A DNA stretch of 64,000 nt, from assembly GCA_024699855.1 (NCBI GenBank), contig JAMPIQ010000002.1, forward strand, positions 13,702,001-13,766,000, read 5' to 3'. Shown here one piece after another: positions 25,390-36,906 of the stretch; the first letter of the stretch is position 1, and every line of letters starts with the position of its first letter. This DNA comes from Aphelenchoides besseyi. Taxonomy: Eukaryota > Nematoda > Chromadorea > Rhabditida > Aphelenchoididae. A program made the translations under genes and the position numbers. A model generated the notes under the pieces. That model worked only from the letters and a program-made list of their open reading frames with translations. It was not told the DNA's origin and did not search any database.

Positions 25390-27379
25390 TTAGTATCGAC
25401 CAGCAAACTTTTCGTTGAGTTTCGTGTATCCATCGCCAGTTTGATCTTTTGGAGGTACCCATTCAGGTTCTTGTTCTTCTTCGAAGTGCTGAAATCACAA
25501 GAGTTAAAATTGGTTCAAAACAGACCACTTACTTCGGTACGATTTCTTTTGTTGTCAATTTCTTCCAATTCTTCTTGGAACTCTTCTGCCACTTTTCGCT
25601 TATTCCTTTCAGCGTTCTTGTTTGCTCTCAGATCTTCACGCGTTAACAAACCAAATTTAGGTACCTCCTTTGGTTTCGATTTAAGAGGTCGTTCCGACCT
25701 TGTTTCGGGCATTGAAGGTCCTTTGATTGGTGCATCATCGTCCATTTCTTCAACGACAACTTTCTTCTTATCGGAAGTTACGGTCATTTCAACATTTGGA
25801 GCAGAATTTTGAACGTAACTGCTCGTCGATGGCGGCACTTCGGATCGTTCGTCTTCAGCATCTACCGACTTTTTTACTTCACGATTACTTGAAGTGGTGT
25901 TGTCGTTAAGCGTTGATGAAGTTTTTGATGCTGGAAACTTGAGTATCGTTGGCTTTATAGCTTCTGCGGCCTCTTTCATAACTTCACATTCCTTATCGAT
26001 GTCTTGAAATTTTCGTTTCAGTTTCGACACTTCCATTTTAATCTAAACATCAAATTCAGTAAACATCCAATATAAGAAACTAAACATACCGATATACTAG
26101 TGCTCAATCCAGCTAAATCAATTTCTTCGGGCAAAACTTTCGTTCCAGCCGGTGGTTTGACCAATCTCTCTAATTGACTAATGATCGCTTGTTTGGCACT
26201 TTCTAGTTGCTTGATTTTCATTGCCACTTCATCATAAGTCAACGCTCGTTCCTTGATACCGGTTGTTGCCTAGAAACAAATCTTTAGATCGTAGGAATTG
26301 AATTCTACTAACGTTATGTCGTTGAATACGCTTTAAACGTTGAGCTTCCAATTGCCCCGTACGATCATAGAATGTGTCCTCGTCTTCGTCGTAAAAATCG
26401 TTGTCCTCCAAATTCCGCCGAGTTCCCCATCGAACTTCATCGTCCAAAATACCCAACGTATTCAAGTGTTGACATACTTGAAGTGCACAGTTTCGTTGTG
26501 CTGTTGTTGCATCAGAGCCCGTCCCACTGAACGAACTCTGTTTCTCCGATCCGGTATCACTTGGCAAACTAAAAACAAATAAGTGTATAAAAATTGATTG
26601 AACTTACTCAAAAGCATATGTGACTTCGCCTTTCTTTTCGTCTGTAGCAACTTTCGAGAAATGAAACTCTAAACCCTCACGTTCACAGTATTTCGAAAGA
26701 ACGGCCATTGGATCCTTCTCAAACGATGTTGTGCTTTTTGATTGAGACTCTTCAAAATTCCTCTCTGATTTCAATTCGGCCGAAGGTCTTCTAATAGACG
26801 TTGTCTCCTCAGAACCGCTTAGAAATAAGTGAAAGTTGCCTTCTAAATTTAAGAAACAAAGTTTTAAAGTATAATTGAAAACTCACTAGTTATTTGAATC
26901 ACACTTCCGAAACGAGCTTTGTAGTAAACGTTTTTGGGTAATTCCTGCTTATTCACGAACGTTCCATGAGTCGATCCTCGATCGTAAATATACCATCCAC
27001 GACCGTCAAAGGCTTCGCCGTATTGAATGTAACAATGAAGTCGAGAGGAACCGGGAATGTTCGTTTGAATATCACAGATGTCGGCCCGACCAACGCTAAT
27101 GTAACTTTTCTTCGCTGCCAAATTGGTAAGTTTGTGCTGACCAACGACCACTCCGTTGTTCATCACTTCGATTTCATGATCCAAACTTGAAGGCGGTACT
27201 TCGGCCCATGAAGGCGGCGAATAATCGTCAACTATGTTGATGTTCGATTGTCCAGACGACGGTTTGCTTGGAACGGTTGGCTGTTGAGGTTGAGCAGCTT
27301 TTTTCTTCGGCAATCTCGGCAACGCAAACTTGGCGTCGTCGTTTTGAAAGGGCGCCGGAGCATTGCTTTCTGTGGACAT
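25390..27379 (-). CDS. Kanadaptin (SLC4A1AP) homolog, FHA-domain protein
   Basis: Exons 5' to 3': 26887-27379, 26608-26842, 26313-26568, 26090-26269, 25533-26042 and 25390-25488; about 590 aa. Kanadaptin is a mostly nuclear FHA protein, first described as a binding partner of kidney anion exchanger 1; its role is poorly defined. The N-terminal third is a linker plus FHA domain with VGRADICDI, PGSSRLHCYIQY and DRGSTHGTFVNK, keeping the Gly-Arg, S-x-x-H and G-T-F-V-N phosphothreonine-binding features. The centre has the family signature EVRWGTRRNLEDNDFYDEDE then DTFYDRTG, and a coiled-coil. The C-terminus EWVPPKDQTGDGYTKLNEKF matches the conserved end. ATG at 27379 is preceded by GTTTCAG and three nucleotides, typical of the trans-splice-like starts here. 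Confidence 0.93.
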
Positions 27380-27586
27380 CTTCTGAAACAATTGAATGTT
27401 TTAATGAAATGAGCAAAATTATGTTGAAATACAAAACACGATTATCGAGTATTTTAAAACAATGAAGGTTCTTCAACGTGGAAAAACTTAATGAAAACAG
27501 TCAAATTGTTTGATAAGAAGTTTTTATTCATGGGTAAATAATTATAGCAGTGCGATTAGTGAAGGCGCCAAAACAGATGGTGATCG

Positions 27587-27733
27587 TTAGGGTGTCTCGA
27601 AAAGAGTGACCGTCGAGTGGCTATTTTGCTCTAATGCACTAGGCTTGGACGGCAAAAGGTCTTTGTTGCCCACTGTCGACGGCGATAACGCGTCGTTGTT
27701 GCATTGTTGTACGGCCGTTTGTTTAGTTGACAT
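27587..27733 (-). CDS. Hypothetical 48-aa ORF upstream of kanadaptin
   Basis: A short frame starting MSTKQTAVQQCNNDAL and ending TVTLFETP. Its ATG follows GTTTAG plus four nucleotides, the same acceptor-before-ATG layout as the other genes here, and an AATAAA on the minus strand follows about 60 nt after the stop (near 27518). It lies upstream of kanadaptin on the same strand, so it could be a short upstream gene, an alternative first exon, or chance. I recognise no family; Ser/Thr/Gln-rich, no TM. Confidence 0.3.
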   Translation of the reverse strand: MSTKQTAVQQCNNDALSPSTVGNKDLLPSKPSALEQNSHSTVTLFETP

Positions 27734-28057
27734 TAATCTAAACTAAGTCATTTTGAAAGCACATAAGAAAGAAGGTGATTAAAAGTTGCACTGTTCACTG
27801 CGAATCCGAAGACCCTCATTCCCTTGTTTTCACGACGTTGTCCTTTTCTTTCAATTCGGTGAATACTATTGACGATTCTTCCATGTAATGACTATACGGA
27901 ACTAGTGCAACTCGTATTCCAATTGACTGTTTTCTTTGACAACTGGTAAGTTGCGAAACACCACATCTGTTTTCCATATGTCGCATATTTTTAGTTTTTA
28001 ATTTATTTACGACGATAACAATTACCGTTGGTCTCTTGAAAATCGGGATGCTATGAG

Positions 28058-29425
28058 ATGGGCGCAAATACTTCCTCCCATTTGGAGAAAGAGCTGAACG
28101 CAGAGAACTTTGCCGGCAATGATCGATTCTACGGATTGGTGAACGTTAGTTTTCAGCCTCACCACAGTATTTATTTGAAGATTTAGTTCGGCAACACTTG
28201 TTATTGCAATTCGGTTCTTCAAGCTCTCTACTTTTGTCAACCGTTTCGTGATCGAATTTTGGCCTATAAGCAACAGCAAAGGAAAATAGGTGAGTTGAAA
28301 GCCTTCGTATGTATTGATTGTTGTTTAGGCGGACAGAAGGACAATTTGTTGTCTTGTTTGGCCGATTTGTTTTCGAACATTGCAAATCAAAAACGACGTG
28401 TCGGCACAATCGCACCGAAACGTTTTGTCGCAAAACTCAAAAAGGACAACGGTACGTGCTTTGAATACGAATATCTGATTCATTTTTGTAGAACTCTTCG
28501 ACAATTTTATGCAACAAGATGCACACGAGTTCCTTAATTACTTGCTTAATGCGATTTCCGAAACTCTGACCGATGAGCGGCGGAAGGAGCAAACCAACGG
28601 CGCTGTGAAAGCGAATGGACCCTCGAAAAAGATCAGTTCATCGCCCAACGAGTTTACAAAGTGAGTTCGTTTCTATGTGTTCTTATTCGCGTTTTCAGAC
28701 TGCTGGAGTCTCGATCCGACTTGACGTGGATACAAGAGATATTTCAAGGGACGTTGACCAACGAAACTCGATGTTTGAATTGCGAGACCGTCAGCAGCAA
28801 GGACGAGGATTTTCTCGATCTTAGTGTTGACGTAGAGCAAAATGTCTCCATTACTCATTGTCTTCGAAACTTTTCGAACATGGAAACATTGTGTGGCGAT
28901 CAGAAGTATTACTGCGAGAATTGTTGTTCGAAACAGGAAGCACAGAAACGAATGCGCGTCAAAACACTTCCCAAATTGTTGGCACTTCACTTGAAACGAT
29001 TCAAATACATGGAGCATTTGAATCGGTATACGAAACTTTCGTATCGTGTTTTGTTTCCACTCGAACTTCGTTTGTTTAATTTGGTAAGGAATTTGAATTC
29101 TATTCGGTCATTTACAGTGAATTTGCAGAAGGACGATACAACGGTTAACGATAAACTTTATGATTTGGTTGCTGTGGTTGTACATTGTGGTTCTACTCCA
29201 AATCGTGGCCATTACATTACTCTCGTAAAGTCCCAATCCTTTTGGTTGCTATTTGATGATGACATCGTAGACGTGAGTTTGCATTGCAACAAACACATCA
29301 AACGAGTCTTTTTGCAGAAGATCGAAGAGAACACTATCGAGGATTTCTTCGGACTTTCCGATTGTAACGCTCAAAAGAACTCGGAATCTGCTTACATACT
29401 CTTTTACCAAGCACGTGAATCCTAA
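28058..29425 (+). CDS. usp-46: Ubiquitin-specific protease of the USP12/USP46 family
   Basis: Exons: 28058-28144, 28187-28289, 28329-28451, 28492-28660, 28699-29083, 29129-29272 and 29318-29425; about 372 aa, the usual USP46 length. Deubiquitinase; in animals it removes ubiquitin from targets such as glutamate receptors and histones and is activated by WD40 partners WDR48/WDR20. The Cys box is [17 protein letters not shown] and the [12 protein letters not shown] motif follows. Two C-x-x-C pairs of the zinc finger are in [14 protein letters not shown] and [18 protein letters not shown]. The His box is [13 protein letters not shown] with FDDDIV after it. Identity to vertebrate USP46 is very high in these blocks. 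Start chosen at ATG 28058, giving MGANTS as in the family N-terminus; the ATG at 28048 is closed at once. Confidence 0.95.
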
Positions 29426-30119
29426 CACTGTTTAAGGTATTCGACTGGTATGCAAGAGATAATAACGGGTTAGTCGTTGTGTAGTGATATCCTTTCTCGT
29501 AAAATGGTAAACTTCTGTTCATGCCTGTGTATTCCTGTGTTAACAGTTGTTTCTAAGCAATAATAGGAATGAAAACTCAAGTAATTTAGGGCTTTCTCCT
29601 TTTCCAATTCAGCTTCTTTTGTTGCCATGGGATTGTTTGTTCTGAATCAGCAATTCCTTATATGCAAATCCTAATATTCTCATCTTAGTTCTTGACGATT
29701 TCATTGTGTTATTACGGTTCACATCTTTCCTTTTTCTATTCTTCTAACCATATGCTCATTCCATTATGACAATTTTTGTTATGAAATGTCGTCCGGTTAT
29801 TCCGTAGAACATAAACTTTTATTCTCAAAAGCTTAACGGCAAAATCAACGCGGGTAGTTTCATATAATGTTGATTCATGAGTAGCGACGTTCGAATATTT
29901 TTGTTAGTTTGCACATCGACTGCACACGTGCTAGCAATTTGACTGTCTTTTCCAATACAAAGTTATCTCAATTATCGACCTCTAACATGATTTGGTGTTG
30001 AGCAAGAATAAAATCTTCATAAACGTGATTAAATTGAATTTGTTGCAAACGTTTCCAACGAAACTTTTACTTCTTCCACCGATTCTTTGTTTTGTACGTT
30101 GAGTTTGATAGGCATTTAA
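29426..30119. other. Intergenic spacer
   Basis: AT-rich region between two plus-strand genes; nothing coding or structured seen. Confidence 0.4.
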
Positions 30120-32657
30120 TGTCTGGATTGGCACTCAATCGTGCTCCTGATTCCTATGACGACAAATCGAAGAGGAGTAAAAGCCGTGAACTTTATCCAC
30201 CTTACTACCAAAATGTGAGTTTTGCTTAGGAAGAGCATCAGATCAGTGATTTTGAAGGGCGAAGAAGAGTTTGTGGATGAGGGCGAGATCGAGTACCCGT
30301 TTGAAGAGTTAACTGGTAGTGGAGATGAAAACAAAATACGCGGAAATTGGTCCTCATCGATGGATTACTATCTCGCAGTTTTCGGTTTCACATTTGCACT
30401 TGGAAATCTTTGGCGATTTCCGTATCAATGTCAACAACATGGAGGTCTTGCATATTTGATTCCTTACCTCGTACTTTTTCTCACTAGCGCTATTCCCGTT
30501 TTGTTCATGGAATTAGCATTGGGCCAATTTATAAGTCTTGGTCCAACTTCAGTTTGGAAAGTTGCTCCATTATTCAAAGGTAGATCGCAAGAAAAGAATA
30601 TAATCGTTATGTCTTTTAGGAATTGGTCTTTCAATGATTTTCATTTGTTCGTTGTCTGCCATTTACTTTAACATGGTGACTGGATGGGCGTTGATGTACG
30701 TACTCAATTCATTGAAGTTTACTTTACCTTGGGCCACTTGTGGCAACAGTTGGAATACGGAAGGTATGTTGGGTTGATTGACAATTTTCAATTACTTTGT
30801 TTAGCTTGTTCTGTATGGAATCGTGGTGCTGTCGAAACGTGTCGACAAATGAATGGAACAATCTTAGCCAACGGCACCTGTATTTTCAATTCTGCTGTTC
30901 TGGCTGAATTGAATGCAACTGCGGGTGGAACTATTGAAATCCCACCATTTGCACAAAGCCATGTAATGCCAAGTTTGGAGTACTTTCAGTGAGTGGTCAA
31001 CTTACTCCGTTTTGACTTGTTGATTTAGCAACGAAATCTTAATGTTGTCCAGCGGTATTGAGAATGTTGAAACAATTAATTGGCAGTTAGCAATTTGTTT
31101 GCTCGTCGCATGGGCGGCAGTGTTTCTGTGTTCATTCAAAGGAATCAAAACTAGCGGAAAGGTAAAATTGTGTCCAATTTGTTGTTGATAGTTCGAAGAG
31201 TTTAGGTGGTTTATGTTACGGTAGTTTTGCCATATATTATCGTGTTTGTGTTGGTCGTTCGATTCTTGACATTGCCCGGCTCGTTAAATGGTCTTTATTT
31301 CTTCTTCAATCCTCGTTTTGAGGTTCTTCAAGATCTCAAGGTATGTTTGGAACGTTTGGAATAACTGTACTGACTTGTTACAAAGGTTTGGGGTGATGCT
31401 GCAGTTCAAGTATTCTACTCGTTGTCGACATGCACAGGTGGATTGATAATGTTGTCAAGCTACAATCGTTTTCACAACAACATTTTTCGTGATATTTGGA
31501 TTATTGGAATGATCGATTTGTTCACATCGCTTTTGGTCTCTTCGTTAGTATTTTCAGCTATTGGTTTTGTGTGTTACGAAATGGATTTGCTCTTGGAGCA
31601 ATTCAAGTTGCAAGGTGAGCAAAAAGATCGAATGCAAAAGTTGTCAACTTCCTTTCAAGATGGTGTCCAGTTGGTTTTTGTTTTCTTTGCTGAAGCAATC
31701 TCCAAACTGCCAGTTGCACCATTGCACGCTCTTCTTTTCTTTCTTATGGTTGCTTTAATCATCTTTAACACGGAGCTCTTCATGGTCGAAACGGTTGTTT
31801 CGAGCATTTGTGATGAGTTTCCGGAACGTTTACGCAAAAACCACCGTCACGTTCTGACTTTCGTTCTCTTCTTCTTCTATCTATTGGGAGTTCCGTTGTG
31901 TAGTACGGTGAGCGTTTACGAATTCGATTATAAAACTTTGAATCATCTGAATGTTTTTAGGCAGGACTTTACTGGGTGGTTTTGTTCGAGAACTTTGTGG
32001 CAACATGGCCACTTATTATTATTGCATTCTTCCAAGTCACCGTCATTTGTTGGGTTTATGGTACGGACAACTTTTTGGATAATATCCGTTGGATGACTCA
32101 CTTTTATCCGCCGATCTATTTGTTGTGGAAAGTAGTTTGGAAGTTCTTGTGTCCATTGATATTCCTTGTAATTTTGACTTTTGTTTGGTTGGAATATCGA
32201 CCAGTTAGCTACGGAGGCGCCAACTATCCGTTTTGGGCCACAGTCTTGGGTTGGTCGATTTCCGCATCGCCGTTGGTGTTCATTTTCTGTACGGCAATCG
32301 TGCAGTTCTGTTTGGCTAAAGGAGGAATTAGCGAACGTTGGCAACGTTTGTTATGTCCCGAAGACGATTGGGGACCGGCGTTGGCAGTTCATCGTGCCGA
32401 ATATTATCCGTTGCAAATACCCGAAGCGCGACGTCTGATGCCTGTTCGATATGGACAAGCCAAGAAGGTAAGTTTACATCTCGTTTATGACTTAAAGTTT
32501 CGTGCTTTAGACTCCGATCATTCCATCGACCGACAACAATGCGGGCTACGATCCGCAGGTTGAAAGTGCGTTAGTTCGTCGACGAAGACAGGACATTCAG
32601 TCCGTACGAATTGCCTACAACAATCCCACGGCTAACGAACGAGAAACCATTATTTAG
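30120..32657 (+). CDS. SLC6 (SNF) family sodium-dependent neurotransmitter/amino-acid transporter
   Basis: Clear exons: about 30250-30579, 30620-30763, 30805-30988, 31029-31161, 31206-31340, 31386-31907, 31961-32467 and 32511-32657. The first exon is uncertain: ATG 30120 gives MSGLALNRAPDSYDD, and phase fits a donor in AGGA|GTAAAA with an acceptor at ATCAG before TGATTTTG. Na+/Cl- coupled uptake carrier of the plasma membrane, 12 TM. TM1 reads FTFALGNLWRFPYQCQQHGG, the SLC6 signature; TM2 ends FMELALGQF; the large extracellular loop has a Cys pair and NGT sequons; TM6 has YSLSTCTGGLIMLSSYN. At the site where monoamine carriers have Asp in TM1 this protein has Ala, so it should be an amino-acid-type or orphan SNF carrier. 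The usual GGGAF after the WRFPY motif is replaced by HGGLAY. Substrate cannot be assigned. Confidence 0.88.
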
Positions 32658-32976
32658 GGCAATTGTTTCTGTACATTAGAAGTTTTATGTAAATAGCCTC
32701 TTCATAATAATTTTCATTATTCGTGGTGCTAACACACATCTAACGCCTACAAGTGCCTGAATTCAACTTTTGCCTTATACCTTTTATGCTCAGTAATTTT
32801 CTTTACCTTGCCAGTCCAATTTCGTGCTTTAATCTCAGTTTCAGTTCTTGACCAGCAATTTCCAGAGTATAAATAAACAATTTGAACTTACGTTTCAATG
32901 GATCGAACGAGGTTGAATGAGACTTCTCGAATACTTTGTCGATTTGTGTTTCTTTTTATTTGACAGGAACTTGTAG
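32658..32976. other. Short spacer between same-strand genes
   Basis: 319 nt. Contains the SLC6 3' UTR and a TGACAG acceptor-like site about 10 nt before the next start; no frame. Confidence 0.4.
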
Positions 32977-33465
32977 ATGGCGACAAAAGGTGCGAAAGCT
33001 GCAGCGTTGCTCTACGGGAAAGCAGTGAAATTGTCGAGAATTGGTGTGGAACAAATTCCGTGTGTTCAAGTTCGATGTCGCGAGAACGAGTTCGACTCTT
33101 ATCTAAAAATGTACTTCGCTCGTTCAATTGATTTCTGGGCTATCGACGATCAAGTGATGGCTATCGACGCATTGAAACCGAGTCAAGAAGTCGGTTTGGG
33201 CGACACGGTTCTAATTCAACCAGTCGAGTCTTCCAAGCGACCCCTTTCAACTGTTACTCACAAAATCATTCGTGTTATCAATCGGTACGGGAGTATTGTG
33301 GATCCAATCACAAAGAAGCGAATTGTCGAAAAGCGATTCTCCGACGAATGGGATCTCCAGAAGCGTATTGCCACGGAAACACCCGGCGATTTGCAGTCTC
33401 GTAGTAAGGTAAGTTTACGACGTTTTCCAATAAAAATACCAACCACTTTGCAGAACTACAGTTAA
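32977..33465 (+). CDS. mrps-17: Mitochondrial ribosomal protein uS17m
   Basis: Exons 32977-33408 and 33454-33465, about 147 aa. Component of the small subunit of the mitochondrial ribosome. The S17 OB-fold core is seen in LLYGKAVKLSRIGVEQIPCV, YLKMYFARSI (where bacterial S17 has the KYxxRS motif), VGLGDTVLIQPVESSKRPLS and KIIRVINRYGSIVDPITKK. The basic N-terminus ATKGAKAAALLYGK could act as an import signal. The 45-nt intron near the end is a multiple of three and contains no stop in frame, so a retained intron would lengthen the tail by 15 residues; splicing ends the protein SRSKNYS. ATG 32977 follows directly after a TGTAG. Confidence 0.87.
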   Translation: MATKGAKAAALLYGKAVKLSRIGVEQIPCVQVRCRENEFDSYLKMYFARSIDFWAIDDQVMAIDALKPSQEVGLGDTVLIQPVESSKRPLSTVTHKIIRVINRYGSIVDPITKKRIVEKRFSDEWDLQKRIATETPGDLQSRSKVSLRRFPIKIPTTLQNYS

Positions 33466-34355
33466 ACAGATGATTGTACAGAAACGAGTGAATTCGACTG
33501 CTCAGAAGTTTAATTCTTCAGTTTATAGGTTGTTATTTGTTTTATTTTTGGCGAATAAAAATCGAAGTAGATCAACTGTACGCATCGTTCGTATTGTACG
33601 GTAACTTATGAGAAATGTTGCGTTCGACGCAGCTGCGATCGTCACAGTGGCACGTCGTATGACGATCAGATGCCAAATTTCATCTGCTTAGCGTCGCAGT
33701 TGCGTCTTTTCATTCTCGCCGTCTTCGCACGCAATCGCGCGAGCGTTTCACGCACCGTTTGCGCTTTCATCACGATTGCGGTCATTTTACAAAAATTCGA
33801 AGGCAAAAAACTCGCACAAATCAACGGCAGAAAACAAACGTCGAGCGTGTGTGAACGCGACGTTTGGGATGGAGGGATCGAGGCTTGAAGTCGTGCGCCG
33901 GCTTCTTTTCGTCGTTCTCGGCGATATCTCGACGACGATTCTTCCAATCGCGCGCCGAATTTTTGTTTCGTTGAGTTCGGGAAAATTTAATCAACGGCGT
34001 TTTCGCAATAAGAATCTCGAACCGAAAGCCAATTTTCACATTCTTCGCGTTGAACTTCGATTCCTTCATATCTCATGGTTCTTTCAAGGGGCCAAATACT
34101 CCAACGATATATCATTGATGCTTGTGACCTTTAAGTTCTGAGAATTCCACGTCGTTGTCAATCGCCCAGTGTATCGATCGACGCGCTTTAAGCCCGGCGG
34201 CAATAAACTTCTGTTGAGCATTTCGAAAAAACATACGAAGAAATGACCCTGATATAAGTATTAGAACTATTGATTTGTGACTCATTGAAAAAATCGTGAA
34301 ATCACGTGTTTTTTGGTTCAAAAGCTAAACTTTGTTGAACAGCTTCCGACGTCAA
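33466..34355. other. Intergenic spacer
   Basis: Somewhat GC-rich between 33600 and 34000, where long overlapping frames on both strands look like by-products of composition. No family match. Confidence 0.4.
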
Positions 34356-35542
34356 ATGGAACCCTGTGGTTACACGCCTTCTGTTAATCATCGTCTTCCT
34401 GGAGTTAAAGTACCGAGCAATAAAGTTGAGAATCGGGCATTGAAAGCCGGTCACGAAGAAGACGATAATGAAGACATTGCGTACTTAAACTTTCGATTGA
34501 TATGGTGAGTGAGCTTGATGGTATATATATTAGATATTGTACTTTAGGCCCGTTGCTCTCACAACCGCTTTGTCCGTATTGTTTCTTGCTATTGCAATTG
34601 GCACAATGGAACTTCTACCACACGTCGCATTCGAACGATTCGCTTTGAATCAACTGTTTTACATGTACGGAAAGTTTCGAGGATTCTGCAACGTAAGTTT
34701 CCTTTTTGCTATCACGCTCTTATAATCGAGTTTTCAAGAACACAATTCCATACGAAGAGGGAATGTATCCGTCAATTTTACGTCAAGTGGAAATGAAGGT
34801 TCTAACAAACATCTTCTTCCGAGTTGCCGTTTGTGTTCCGATGGCCGTTCGCATATTCGTTGCTCTCGTCATTAGGAACAATGTTCGAATGGACGAATTC
34901 ACTATGCGACATGATGTTTTTCGTATTTTCAACGAAATTGCTGGAGTTGCTGCAATCATCGAAGTCTTATCGTTGGGATTGTTCGCCATTGTAACGATTC
35001 GTTTTGATTTTCCAGGTAAATAGCTCACTCATTTCTCGTTTAACTAATTTTTCTTTTAGAGTTGTACAGACTTGCCTTCAACTGTTTCATTATTTGCGTT
35101 ACAATTTACATGTACATGAGGACGTTACTTTCACTTGTTCCCCAAAGCAATGAAGTGAGTGCGAAAGAAAGTTTACTTGTTCATATGCGTATTTCAGTTT
35201 TTGGATAATATCTCATTGATCGTCAAATTTTTGTGTACAATCTCTTTCTCGTGGACAGCGTCGAAATTCTACGAGACTCATCAAGCGTTCATCAACGATC
35301 CGGGATGCCATGGATATGTTAGTCAGAAAGATGCCGTGACCGAATACATTGCACTGGGCAGTTACTTTATTTTCCATCTAACTCAACTCATCGACATTCG
35401 CGACATTCGATTCATTTGTTATCCTCGAACATGTTCGGGAGAATGTGAGCCATTGAAACCCGAAAACTTCCAAGCGAATGGAAAGTACGAACATTGTCGA
35501 GCATTCGAATTGCGACAACGACAACTCATGGGGCTTTCATAA
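34356..35542 (+). CDS. PGAP2/FRAG1-like multi-pass membrane protein
   Basis: Exons: 34356-34504, 34548-34692, 34739-35015, 35060-35154 and 35198-35542; about 337 aa. Family (Frag1/DRAM/Sfk1) members have five to six TM segments; PGAP2 acts in the Golgi in fatty-acid remodelling of GPI anchors. Seen here: an acidic N-terminal tail, then hydrophobic segments around PVALTTALSVLFLAIAIGTM, NIFFRVAVCVPMAVRIFVAL, IEVLSLGLFAIVTI, FNCFIICVTIYMYM and YIALGSYFIFHLTQLIDI. The pattern YPSILRQ between TM1 and TM2, and a late EYIALGSYFIFHLT segment, resemble the PGAP2 PSVSAAIG and EYT...NMAFHLT positions. Identity is low, so the family call is moderate and the function should be treated as inferred. ATG lies 14 nt after a TTGAACAG acceptor. 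Confidence 0.6.
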
Positions 35543-35747
35543 ATATGCAAATAATGTTATTCTTTTTCAAAACAGGTATCTCAGTTAGAATACGTTTAAT
35601 TGTTTCGAATACAAGGTTCGTAAATGAATTTTGTTTACATATCGACTATCAAATTGATTATCACACGATCACAGCTACGGTTTAACGATTACACATACAG
35701 CGCATAACCGGTTGGCTATTGAAGATAATAGGGATAACACAAATAAG

Positions 35748-36906
35748 TTACTTGGCGGCCGGTTTTTCTTTTCCACGTTTCTCGTAGTATTCATTCGAAT
35801 CGTCCTTCTCGATGGCTTCTTTGATCAATTTTTCAGCTTCCGGATCAAATTGTGCTAACGACCAAAACTCTTCGGAAACAAAGCAGATTTCGTGATCATT
35901 CTAGATGTTATTCATCAATGAAAGATGACAGAAATAAAACAACTTACAGGATCACGCATAATCACAACATGAACCGATGCTTTTCCTTAAATCCATGAAC
36001 CTTATTTTACATCAGTTGAGCCAAACGCTACCTGGAGTATCTAGCTTTGTGTGTTCGGTTTGAATGAAGTGAGGATTCACTTTGCGAATACGCTCTTGAA
36101 AGTCTTTGAGCTAAAAATTGATCGTAAAACACAAATTTAATGTAACTCACATCATTAGTCGAATACGTGAATGCAATACGACCATAAGCTGTTCCACGAT
36201 TCAAATTCATCGTAGAGTCTAATTGAATCAATTCCAAGGAACATTGATCTTTGCCGTAAGTCAAAACGGACGATTTGTCACTAGTGTGTATTTCTTTCAT
36301 TCCGAGATGTTCTTGCCAGAAAGTTTTCGACTCGGACAAACTCTTCACATTGCACGATACACGACGCACCGGCAGATCGGTCTTTCCAGGATACACATAA
36401 AACTTGTGGCCGTCTGGATCACGAACGAGCAACGAGGTTTCAGGTCCTTTTTCGGCCTTATCCTTCAGACTATGATAGACTTCATCGCTTTCGATATGAA
36501 TAGCCTAAAACTCACCAACAACAATTGAATTAATATTTTCATGCACTCACTTCATAATCGTTTCCAAGCTCGTAACTTCCCACCCCGTAGTTATAAGTCA
36601 ACTCGAGAACGAAATGTTCAATTTCGTGACCGTAACCAATCATCTGAAAAAAGAAGTATTTTAAGATTATTCCGTTAGAATTTACCGTTTTGCTCCATTT
36701 CCCGGCGTAGGGTCCATTGCATGTCGCCGAGCAGCCTTCTTCGAACTCTTCGTGTCGAAGTACCTGAAAACATAATTGACGATCACAAGCTTTATTCTCA
36801 AATCGACTTTCATCTGCAGAGTCTTGGTGAAGAATTCATAGGATTTTTGTCGGTTTCCAACGCGGAAAACGTAGTGCAAAGCTCGAGGCGATGTAGGAAT
36901 GGTCAT
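35748..36906 (-). CDS. Glyoxalase domain-containing protein 4 (GLOD4)
   Basis: Exons 5' to 3': 36808-36906, 36686-36763, 36551-36643, 36151-36504, 36032-36110, 35948-35985 and 35748-35900; about 297 aa. Vicinal-oxygen-chelate fold protein with two glyoxalase-like halves, mitochondrial/cytosolic, enzymatic activity not established for the family. First half: [49 protein letters not shown] and [18 protein letters not shown], close to human GLOD4. Second half: [58 protein letters not shown]. The C-terminal [20 protein letters not shown] matches the conserved tail. The acceptor GTTTTAG lies 13 nt before ATG. Convergent with the PGAP2-like gene, 205 nt apart. Confidence 0.94.

Noticed and set aside
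33666..34141. Frames of 93-121 codons on both strands
   Set aside because: Mutually overlapping by-products of lower stop density, no recognisable protein.
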